Below are positions 57,072-64,000 of a stretch of 64,000 nucleotides of DNA, one piece after another. Numbering within the stretch: the stretch's first letter is position 1; each line of letters opens with the position of its first letter. The translations under genes were made by a program, and so were the position numbers. The stretch covers positions 165,967 to 229,966 of the forward strand of contig CAVTOO010000008.1 in assembly GCA_963736355.1 (NCBI GenBank). The letters run 5' to 3'. Below the pieces are notes generated by a model that did no database searches, was not told where the DNA came from, and was given only the letters and a program-made list of their open reading frames with translations. Origin of the DNA: CAVTOO01 sp963736355. GTDB lineage: Bacteria; Pseudomonadota; Alphaproteobacteria; Rhizobiales; Xanthobacteraceae.

Positions 57072-57728
57072 TCAGGCTTCTTCTCGTCCATCAGCCGCAC
57101 AATGGCGGCGCGCAGGTCGCTGATGCCGTCGGAGTCCTTCGACGACGTCGCCAGAATCTCGGGGAACGCGGCCGCGTGCGTCGCCAGCGTCGCCTGCATC
57201 TCGGCGATCCGGCCCTCGAGTTCCGAAGCCGGGACCTGGTCGGTCTTGGTCAGCACCACCTGATAGCTCGTCGCGGCGCGGTCGAGCGTCGCCAGGATAT
57301 CGTTGTCGACGTCCTTGAAGCCGTGGCGGCCGTCGATCAGCAGATAGACGCGGGCGAGATTGCGCCGGCCCTGCAGATATTCGTGGATCATCGCGGTCCA
57401 GGAGGCGACTTTCTGCTTGGAGACGGCGGCGTAGCCATAGCCCGGCATGTCCACGAGCGTCAGCCCGGCATCCTTCGGGCCACCGAAGAAGATCAATTCC
57501 TGCGTGCGGCCCGGCGTGTTCGAGGTGCGCGCCAGCCCGTTGCGGTTGGTCAGCGCGTTGATCAGGCTCGATTTGCCGACATTGGAGCGCCCGGCGAAGG
57601 CGATCTCGATGCCCTGCATCGGCGGCAGGCCGTCGGCCTTCGCCGCCGCCCACTGGAATTGCCATTCGCCCGCGAACAGCTTGCGGCCGGTCTCGATTTC
57701 CCTGCGATTGTAGGGCGGTCTTTGCCAT
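57072..57728 (-). CDS. engB: GTP-binding ribosome biogenesis protein EngB, two compensating indels
   Basis: About 218 residues. The start ATG 57728 and the TGA at 57072 share one frame, but the body (FAGRSNVGKSSLINAL, SNTPGRTQELIFF, VDMPGYGYAAVS, VVLTKTDQVPASE) is in another. One extra base near 57714 and one missing base near the 3' end would explain this and give a normal length. The G1, G3 and G4 GTPase motifs are intact. It is essential for 50S assembly in many bacteria. Without the 3' correction it appears fused to argB. Confidence 0.88.
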   Translation of the reverse strand: MAKTALQSQGNRDRPQAVRGRMAIPVGGGEGRRPAADAGHRDRLRRALQCRQIEPDQRADQPQRAGAHLEHAGPHAGIDLLRWPEGCRADARGHAGLWLRRRLQAESRLLDRDDPRISAGPAQSRPRLSADRRPPRLQGRRQRYPGDARPRRDELSGGADQDRPGPGFGTRGPDRRDAGDAGDARGRVPRDSGDVVEGLRRHQRPARRHCAADGREEA

Positions 57729-57752
57729 CGCCCGACGCCCCTCCAAAATCCG

Positions 57753-59585
57753 CTACGGCTCTGTCTTCTTGCTCGCGAACATCGCCTTGATGTTGTCGAA
57801 CAGTTCGATCTTGGCGCCGTTCTTCTTCATGATGATGCTCTGCTGCAGCACCGACAGCGTGTTGTTCCAGGCCCAGTAGATCACGAGGCCGGCCGGGAAC
57901 GACGCCAGCATGAACGTGAAGACCAGGGGCATCCAGTCGAAGATCATCTTCTGCGTCGGATCGGGCGGCGACGGGTTGAGCTTCATCTGGAAGAACATCG
58001 TGATGCCCATGATGATCGGCCAGATGCCGAGCACGAGGTAGGGCCCGAACAGCGGGATATGCGTCGGGTCGAACGGGATCAGGCCGAACAGCGTTGAACA
58101 GATTGGTCGGATCGGGCGCGGAGAGATCGCGGATCCAGCCGAAGAACGGCGCGTGGCGCATTTCGATGGTGATGAACAGCACCTTGTAGAGCGCGAAGAA
58201 CACCGGGATCTGGATCAGGATCGGCAGGCAGCCGGCGATGGGATTGATCTTCTCTCGCTTGTAGAGCTCCATCATCTCCTGTTGCTGCTTCATCTTGTCG
58301 TCGGGATAGCGCTCGCGCAGCGCCGCCATCTGCGGCTGCACATTCTTCATCTTCGCCATCGAGGCGTAGGACTTGTTGGCGAGCGGGAAGAAGATCGCCT
58401 TCACCAGCACCGTCACCAGCAGAATGGCGACGCCGAAATTGCCGACGAGGTTGAAGAAGTAGTCGATCACCCAGAACATCGGCTTGGTGATGAAGTGGAA
58501 CCAGCCCCAGTCGATCAGAAGTTCGAAGCGGTTGAGCTGCAGCGCCTTCTCGTACTGGTCGATGACGCGGGTTTCCTTGGCGCCGGCGAACAGCGCGGCC
58601 TTCAACGGTCGCGGTCGCGCCCGGCGCAATCGTCTGCTGATCGAGCAGATAGTCGGCCTGATAGGTCCGGGTAGAGCCGAGCAGGGTCGAGGAGAAGCGC
58701 GCCTGCAGCGCTGCGTCGTTCTTCGGCAGCAGCGTCGCCGCCCAGTATTTGTCGGTGATGCCGAGCCAGGCATTGGTGACCTTGAACGGCACCGACTTCT
58801 TCTCTTCGATCTTGCTGTAGGTGAATTCCTGCAGGCCCTCGGAGCCGAGCACGCCGACAAGGCCCTCATGCAGAATGTAGAAGCCGTCGGTCTTGGGCGT
58901 GCCGTGGCGCGAAATCAGCGCGAACGGATAGAACGACACCGGCGCGGCGGAGGCATTGCTCACCGCATCGGTCACGGTGAAGAGATAATTGTCGTCCACG
59001 GTGATGGTGCGGCGGAACGTGACGCCCTCGCCATTGTCCCATGACAGCTTCACCGGCGTGGTCTGCGTCAGCGTGGCCTGCGCCGTCCTGCCGCCACAGC
59101 GTTTCCGCGTCGGGCAATTTCGTCGTTGCGCCGGTCGTGCCGACGAAACCGAATTCGGCGTAATAGGCATTGGGCGCGCCCGACGGCGACAACAGAACGA
59201 TGGCGGGCGATTTCGGATCGACCGTCTCGCGATAATTCGTCAGCGCGAGATCGTCGATGCGGCCGCCCTTCAGATTGACCGAGCCCGACACGCGCGGCGT
59301 CTCGATCTTGATGCGCGGCGAGGCCGCGACTGCGGCGGCGCGCGTCACCGGCTGCAACGCCACCGGCGCCTGTCCCGGCAGCGACGGGGCGCTGCCCGGC
59401 GCGGCACCCGGCTGCGGCGTCGTCGAACCCGGCGCAGCACCCGGCGTCTGCGCCTGCTGCTGCTGCGCGATCTTGGCCTGCTGGGCCTGCTTCTCCGCCT
59501 GCGGAATATTGAAGAAGAACTGCCAGCCGAGCAGCACCATCGCCGAGAGCACGATGGCCAAGATCATGTTTTTCTGGTCGCTCAT
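57753..59585 (-). CDS. yidC: Membrane protein insertase YidC, three frameshifts
   Basis: About 609 residues after removing three extra bases (near 59086, 58604 and 58092). It begins MSDQKNMILAIVLSAMVLLG (TM1), then a Gln/Pro-rich linker and the periplasmic beta-supersandwich (FRRTITVDDNYLFTVTDAV and YYAEFGFVG). The insertase core follows (NFGVAILLVTVLVKAIFFPL, MKNVQPQMAALRERYPDDKM, NPIAGCLPILIQIPVFFALY and SFPAGLVIYWAWNN). It inserts proteins into the inner membrane with and without SecYEG. Its ATG overlaps the rnpA stop. Confidence 0.95.
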
Positions 59586-60013
59586 CGTTCAGTCTCGTTT
59601 CGTTGGTTGTCGGCAGGCTTTGTCGAAGATCCGGTCTGCGAAGCTGTCTTGGAGGCTGTCTCTGTCTTGAGCGCGGTCCTGGCCAGATCGCGTTCGAGGC
59701 GTGCGAGCGCTGAGCGCAGATCGTCCTGCATCAGATTGAAGCTGCGGTCGAGGGCAGTGCGGCGTCCGATGATCACATAATCGCAATGCGGCCGCATGAC
59801 CGTCTCTGCGGCGCTAAGTCTCACGACCTCGCGCAGGCGCCGCCGGACGCGATTGCGTTCGGTCGCGCCTCCAACCTTGCGGGAAACAGTAAAGCCGACG
59901 CGAACCGGGCCGGGATCGGAGCGCTGGCGCCCCTGCAGGATGAATGCGGGCGCTGACGTTTTCGCGCCGCCGGCAGCGGCGAGAAAATCCGCCCGTTGCC
60001 GGATTCGATCCAT
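59582..60013 (-). CDS. rnpA: Ribonuclease P protein component
   Basis: This 143-residue protein has the RNP motif region RVGFTVSRKVGGATERNRVRR (around residues 38-58) and the C-terminal DYVIIGRRTAL strand. A 30-residue Thr/Lys/Ser-rich tail (ALKTETASKTASQTG) is longer than usual. It assists the RNase P RNA in tRNA 5' processing. Its TGA overlaps the yidC ATG. It follows rpmH after 17 bases. Confidence 0.95.
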   Translation of the reverse strand: MDRIRQRADFLAAAGGAKTSAPAFILQGRQRSDPGPVRVGFTVSRKVGGATERNRVRRRLREVVRLSAAETVMRPHCDYVIIGRRTALDRSFNLMQDDLRSALARLERDLARTALKTETASKTASQTGSSTKPADNQRNETER

Positions 60014-60030
60014 GGCAATGTCGTGAGACG

Positions 60031-60165
60031 TTAGGCGCTCAGGCGCTTGCGGCCGCGCGCGCGGCGAGCGGCGATAACCTTGCGGCCGCCGACAGTCGCG
60101 ATGCGGGCACGGAAACCGTGGCGGCGCTTGCGCACGAGTTTGCTCGGTTGATAGGTACGCTTCAC
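60031..60165 (-). CDS. rpmH: 50S ribosomal protein L34
   Basis: This 44-residue basic protein begins (GTG start) KRTYQPSKLVRKRRHGFRAR and ends in RRARGRKRLSA, as in all L34s. I chose the GTG at 60165 because the family N terminus begins there; an ATG 19 codons upstream is not part of the protein. Together with rnpA and yidC it forms the conserved rpmH-rnpA-yidC run. Confidence 0.97.
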   Translation of the reverse strand: MKRTYQPSKLVRKRRHGFRARIATVGGRKVIAARRARGRKRLSA

Positions 60166-60433
60166 GGCTCGTCTCCGCTGCCGGCAGGGCCGGCTTCTAT
60201 TGAATGGTCGGGTATGGCCCAAAAGCCCGAAAAAACGACCGTTTCCGGCCGGACCGAGGCAATGGGGCGCTCTGGGGCGGCTTATAAGGGACGACAGCCC
60301 GAAAAGTCAATGTAGGGCCGGACGTCCGGGGCGGTCCGAAGGGGCCAATTCGGCCATGATTTTCAAGGATTAACGTGCTTTGCGCGGTTTGACCGCACAG
60401 GCCGGCGGGCGCATCATACAGCTAAATAAAGCC

Positions 60434-61894
60434 ATGACCGATCAAACCACCCTCGCGCCAGACCCCGCGCCCACGCCCCTGTGGGGACGGTTCGGGCTGT
60501 CGGCCAAGCTGATCGGGCTGACCATGCTGTTTGTCGTGGTCGCCGAAGTCCTGGTCTTTGTGCCCTCCATCGCCAACCGCCGCATGAACTGGCTGAACGA
60601 TCGGCTGGCGGCGGCCCACACCGCCGCGCTGGTGTTCGACGCAGCGCCCAGCGGCATGGTGCCGGAAGACGTGGCGCAGCAGGTTCTCAAATCCATCGGC
60701 GCGCGCGCCGTCGCCCTGAAGATGGGTCAGCAGCGCCGTCTCCTGGCGATGTCGGACATGCCCGTCGCGCCCGAGGACGTCGTCGATATCCGCAACGAAA
60801 CGCCCTGGCAGTCGGTGGTGAATACCTTCGCCGTCATGGCCGAGACCGGCAACGGCGTCATGCGCGTCGTCGGCCCCGGCCCGGCCGGCGCCGAATATCT
60901 CGAAGTGATCCTCGACGAGAAGCCGCTCTGCGAGGCGCTGTATCGCTTCTCGCTGAACGTGCTGTTCGTATCGCTCTTGATGATCGCGCTCATCGGCCCG
61001 CTGATCTATCTGACGCTGCATTTTCTGTTCGTGCGGCCGATGCGGCGCATCACCGCCAATCTCGTCGCCTTTCATCGCAATCCCGAGAGCTCCGCGCAGA
61101 TCATTGAGCCGTCGGGCCGGCACGATGAAATCGGCATGGCCGAGCGGGAACTCTCCTCGATGCAGCGCGATCTGGTCTCGATGCTGCATCAGAAAAGCCG
61201 TCTCGCCGCGCTGGGCCTCGCGGTGTCGAAGATCAACCACGATCTGCGCAATCTTCTTGCGTCCGCGCAGCTCATCTCCGATCAGCTCTCCACCGTGCCG
61301 GATCCGCGCGTGCAGCGTTTCGCGCCGAAGCTGATGCACACGCTGGAGCGCGCCATCGCCTTCTGCCAGTCCACGCTGTCGTATGGCCGCGCGCAGGAAT
61401 TGCCGCCGGATCGCCGCTCCATCGTGCTCGAGCCCATCGTCATGGAGGTGCGGGATTCACTTGGGCTTTCGCACGAGTCGCGGGTGATGTGGATCGCCGC
61501 CATCGACCGCACGGTGGTGATCGATGCCGATCCCGATCAGCTGTTCCGTGTGCTCTTGAACATCGCGCGCAACGCGCTGCAGGCGCTGGAGGCCAGCGTG
61601 AGCGCGGGCACGTCGGCGCATATCCGCATCGCCGGCCGGCGCGAGGGCGCGGTCACCATCATCGAGATTTCCGACAGCGGCCCCGGCGTGCCGGCGAAGG
61701 CGCGCGAGCATCTGTTCGAGGCGTTCCATGGCTCGGCGCGGGCCGGGGGCACGGGGCTGGGCCTGGCCATCGCCGCCGAACTGGTGCGCGCCCATGGCGG
61801 CGACATTCATCTGGTCGAGGGCACCATCGGCGCGACCTTCCGCATCGCCATTCCCGACCAGCCGGTGGACTTGAGCGCGCGTCGCCGCGCCTGA
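60434..61894 (+). CDS. Sensor histidine kinase
   Basis: This 486-residue protein has membrane helices at about residues 25-45 and 185-205 and a periplasmic loop between them. A HAMP-like segment follows (FLFVRPMRRITANLVAFHR). Its H-box is SKINHDLRNLL (around residue 270), its N-box NIARNALQALE, and its ATP lid DSGPGVP and GGTGLGLAIAAELV. It autophosphorylates on histidine for an unlinked response regulator, since none is adjacent. ATG 60434 was chosen over an upstream in-frame ATG. Ligand unknown. Confidence 0.9.
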   Translation: MTDQTTLAPDPAPTPLWGRFGLSAKLIGLTMLFVVVAEVLVFVPSIANRRMNWLNDRLAAAHTAALVFDAAPSGMVPEDVAQQVLKSIGARAVALKMGQQRRLLAMSDMPVAPEDVVDIRNETPWQSVVNTFAVMAETGNGVMRVVGPGPAGAEYLEVILDEKPLCEALYRFSLNVLFVSLLMIALIGPLIYLTLHFLFVRPMRRITANLVAFHRNPESSAQIIEPSGRHDEIGMAERELSSMQRDLVSMLHQKSRLAALGLAVSKINHDLRNLLASAQLISDQLSTVPDPRVQRFAPKLMHTLERAIAFCQSTLSYGRAQELPPDRRSIVLEPIVMEVRDSLGLSHESRVMWIAAIDRTVVIDADPDQLFRVLLNIARNALQALEASVSAGTSAHIRIAGRREGAVTIIEISDSGPGVPAKAREHLFEAFHGSARAGGTGLGLAIAAELVRAHGGDIHLVEGTIGATFRIAIPDQPVDLSARRRA

Positions 61895-62085
61895 CATTCA
61901 GGCCCGCGACCCGCCCGTCACAGGAAACCCGTGCAAAAATAATGTGTTGAGGCGTTTTCCCGCCATGGCCGGGCCGCCGCCGCCCTTGCCAAGCCGGATT
62001 TAAGCCGTTAGCAAAGGCCCGCTTCGGGCGTCATCTGCCCGGACACTGCGGACGTTGCCCCGACTTTCCATGCACGTCCGAAAAC

Positions 62086-62162
62086 GCGCCCGTAGCTCAG
62101 CTGGATAGAGCACCAGACTACGAATCTGGGGGTCAGGAGTTCGAATCTCTTCGGGCGCGCCA
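62086..62162 (+). tRNA. tRNA-Arg (anticodon ACG)
   Basis: The cloverleaf is complete: acceptor GCGCCCG (62086-62092) pairs with CGGGCGC (62152-62158). The anticodon stem CCAGA/TCTGG encloses loop CTACGAA with ACG at 62120-62122, and the T-loop is TTCGAAT. Discriminator G62159 and the encoded CCA at 62160-62162 follow. An ACG anticodon is the one usually edited to ICG to read CGU/CGC/CGA. Confidence 0.97.
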
Positions 62163-62288
62163 TTTTCTGTATATTGCGAATATTGAGCTGGCCGAGGGTG
62201 GCAGGGAGTAGCTTCCTGTCGATTCCTAGAAGCTCGCGCAGCGGCTTTAATTTTGCTCAGAAGTCATATTGAGGCTGGAATACGATCC

Positions 62289-63186
62289 ATGGGGCACGGT
62301 GTTTTTATTCATCGGTCGGACTCTATTTATGACGACAGTCCAGCAGAGCGTTATCAATTTCCTAGTCAATATCTTGGTCGCGTAGAGGCCTGCATAGGCG
62401 ACTGGATTGTCTATTATGAGCCCAGCAAAATTGCGGACACGCGCGGTTACTTTGCAACAGCAAAAGTCGAGCGGGTTGTCGCCGACACTGATCTGCCGGC
62501 ATGTACTTTGCCCTGATTGAGCCAGGAAGCTATCTTGATTTCGTGAATGCAGTTCCTTCCAAGATTCCTCGGGCGTTGTTGAACGAGGAGTGCTGAACGA
62601 GCAGGGACGAATCTCTGGTCGTGCTCAATCTGCGGTCCGTCCACTGTCGGCTGATGACTTCAATCGCATTATTGCTTTAGGAGTTCGGGAGGACGATCGG
62701 CTGCTGCCGAGAGTTGATGAGAATTCCTCCCTGCAAGGCTTAAAGGAAGATAGTGCACCATTCACACTCGAGCAGGATCGCGATCGCGTAAGTTTTATTT
62801 CGTCTCGGATTGTTCGCGATCGCATTTTCCGTCGAGTCGTGTTGCGAGCCTACTCCGAGCGCTGTGCAATTAGCGGTCTTAAGTTGATCAATGGTGGGGG
62901 GCGCGCAGAGGTCGCGGCAGCTCACATCCGGCCTGTCGAGTCGAGCGGCCCCGATATTGTCAGTAACGGCCTCGCCTTGTCGGGTACGCTACATTGGATG
63001 TTTGACCGCGGGCTGCTTGGTCTGTCCGATAACCTTGAAATTTTGATCTCACGACAAGTGAACGATCTTCAGGGTATTCGATCGCTTATAAATCCAAGCG
63101 GTCATGCTTTCGCTCCATCGCGATCTCTCGATCGTCCGCATCCCGCCTTCTTGCAATGGCATCGCGAGCATCGTTTCAAGCAATGA
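62289..63186 (+). CDS. HNH endonuclease-family protein, two frameshifts
   Basis: About 299 residues after restoring one missing base near 62499 and another near 62555. It begins MGHGVFIHRSDSIYDD and has an SH3-like N-terminal fold (DWIVYYEPSKIADTRGYF). The HNH_2-type nuclease domain follows with RCAISGLKL and EVAAAHIRPVE, then LSGTLHWMFDRGLLGL (the second histidine and Asn region). Such proteins cut DNA in defence or restriction contexts. It lies 126 bp after tRNA-Arg in DNA of clearly lower GC than the rest of the window. I chose ATG 62289 over an in-frame TTG upstream. Confidence 0.8.
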
Positions 63187-63226
63187 TCGTATACTTTCGG
63201 CGGTAAACTTCCCGATCGCGCCTCGC

Positions 63227-63425
63227 TCACCGTCCCCCCGACACATTCACAATCGTGCCTGTGATGAACGACGCCGCGGGCGACGTGAGAAACAGCACGG
63301 TGTTCGCCACCTCGGATGGCTGGCCGAAACGCTTCATCGTATTTTTACGCCATCCGCTCGGGCCGCTTCGCCGGGTCGTTCGCGTCGGTGTGAATGGGGC
63401 CGGGCGCAGCGGCTTCCTGCGTTTG
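63227..63425 (-). pseudogene. Short-chain dehydrogenase (SDR) C-terminal remnant
   Basis: On the minus strand the frames read GPIHTDANDPAKRPERMA then, shifted by a stop, MKRFGQPSEVANTVLFL and PAASFITGTIVNVSGG. These are the last ~60 residues of an SDR (the end of the Rossmann fold with the FITGT strand). No N terminus or catalytic Tyr-Lys region is present. It is a decayed fragment; upstream at 63460-63480 is a perfect GCGGGGCG hairpin. Confidence 0.7.
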
Positions 63426-63496
63426 CCGTCCTCAGGCTCCGGTCCCTCGCGTGAAACAAGCGGGGCGCACCGCGCCCCGCCAGTCAAAGATGATCT

Positions 63497-63997
63497 TTAG
63501 GAAGCGCTCTTCCAAAATGGTTCGACAAATATGTCCAGCGGGTTCGCGCTGCATTTTGGACAATGCCACATGTTTCCTGCCAATTGCGATGCATCAAATG
63601 CACCATCGCAGTGGAGGCAATGCCATCTATTGCTAACGCCTTTCGACAACGGATGTTCAGCCTGACCGTCTGCGTCAGGCTTTGTCGATCGTCGTGGCCA
63701 ATCCGCAGCAATGCGAGCGCGCAATCGTTCGGCAGCCTTGTGACAGATACCTAGAGCCTTTTCTTTAAAAACGGGATCAAAGATCGCGTTGGCCTCGCTG
63801 GTATCGTAGATTTCGATAAATGGCTTCTCGGAAGGTGCGTGCTCCATAAGAATGCACCACTTGCCGATCTCTGCCATCACCACCTCGAAATCGATTTCGA
63901 GAATGTATGGATGGCCGTCTAGTTGACCATGCTCTTTGACGCCTTGGCCGATACCAAGAGTTGGAATTGCCATAACCGGATCGCTAGCTTCATCCAT
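63497..63997 (-). CDS. Unknown protein with zinc-ribbon-like cysteines
   Basis: This 166-residue protein has an N-terminal region with ILEIDFEVVMAEIGKWCIL, a predicted alpha-beta domain, and a C-terminal pair of CxxC motifs (WHCLHCDGAFD and MWHCPKCSANPLDIF) that could bind zinc. I do not recognise a family. Its GC content is lower than that of the core genes. Start ATG 63997 is near the window edge, and an upstream start cannot be excluded. It may belong with the HNH gene in a transferred block. Confidence 0.6.
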   Translation of the reverse strand: MDEASDPVMAIPTLGIGQGVKEHGQLDGHPYILEIDFEVVMAEIGKWCILMEHAPSEKPFIEIYDTSEANAIFDPVFKEKALGICHKAAERLRARIAADWPRRSTKPDADGQAEHPLSKGVSNRWHCLHCDGAFDASQLAGNMWHCPKCSANPLDIFVEPFWKSAS

Positions 63998-64000
63998 GCT

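Noticed and set aside
56060..57619. A natural EngB-ArgB fusion protein
   Set aside because: The linker looks like translated non-coding sequence, and the engB start and the TGA at 57072 agree in frame. Two compensating indels explain it better.
59582..60165. Replication origin next to rpmH
   Set aside because: No dnaA gene and no cluster of DnaA boxes are visible. In this order the origin is usually elsewhere.

Overview
The window is a high-GC alphaproteobacterial chromosome segment, most like the Hyphomicrobiales (Bradyrhizobium / Rhodopseudomonas / Pseudolabrys relatives). Markers for this are a TrcR-type DUF1013 regulator, the DUF1192 and DUF1465 small proteins next to rpmE, a tkt-gap-pgk-class I fba run, 6S RNA between zapA and the 5-formyl-THF cyclo-ligase gene, the rpmH-rnpA-yidC-engB-argB order, and several palindromic intergenic repeat families of the kind common in these genomes. 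It is almost entirely core chromosome. There is no phage, IS element, CRISPR array or obvious biosynthetic island.

Layout. 1-6.4 kb: PepSY membrane protein (cut by the window edge), a redoxin, an FG-GAP secreted protein, two remarkable palindromes, an orphan substrate-binding protein, an MFS transporter and an MBL-fold hydrolase. 6.4-10.4 kb: a LysR regulator, a DoxX protein, a ring-cleaving dioxygenase and an esterase, resembling a quinone/catechol detoxification module. 10.5-14.1 kb: TAXI-type TRAP transporter operon with DUF1850. 14-23.4 kb: CBS-domain membrane protein, propionyl-CoA synthetase, TrcR, ispH-thrB-rnhA, peroxiredoxin, DsbD-like protein and YqgE. 23.4-33.8 kb: a c-di-GMP protein, DUF1192, a candidate small RNA, DUF1465, rpmE, an ABC exporter, a MotA-like/OmpA-like pair, DUF1295 and an inositol monophosphatase. 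33.8-41.2 kb (minus): tkt-gap-small protein-pgk-fba-thiE-SEL1, the central carbon operon. 41.5-49.7 kb (plus): DUF4164, zapA, 6S RNA, 5-FCL, ymdB, yebC, EamA, ruvCAB, a Tat-exported phosphoesterase and ybgC. 49.7-60.2 kb (minus): a nucleosidase, dapE, two DUF805 proteins, dapD, a HAD nucleotidase, DUF1036, argB, engB, yidC, rnpA and rpmH, with one plus-strand VOC protein. 60.4-64 kb: a histidine kinase, tRNA-Arg(ACG), then a lower-GC accessory tail with an HNH endonuclease-family gene, a dehydrogenase remnant and an unknown zinc-ribbon protein.

The most striking global property is that about two dozen genes, including essential ones (pgk, gap, tkt, yidC, dapD, dapE, ruvA), carry one to several single-base indels, mostly one extra base. 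Removing them restores full-length family proteins and leaves the coding lengths divisible by three. These are almost certainly sequence/assembly errors, not biology. I annotated such genes as whole CDSs spanning all fragments and gave approximate shift positions.

I did not find a convincing new multi-gene system. The best leads for novelty are the paired CTAGTGT palindromes at 2305-2471, the three-hairpin small-RNA candidate at 26.8 kb, the Gly/Asp-rich membrane microprotein between gap and pgk, and the post-tRNA accessory tail.
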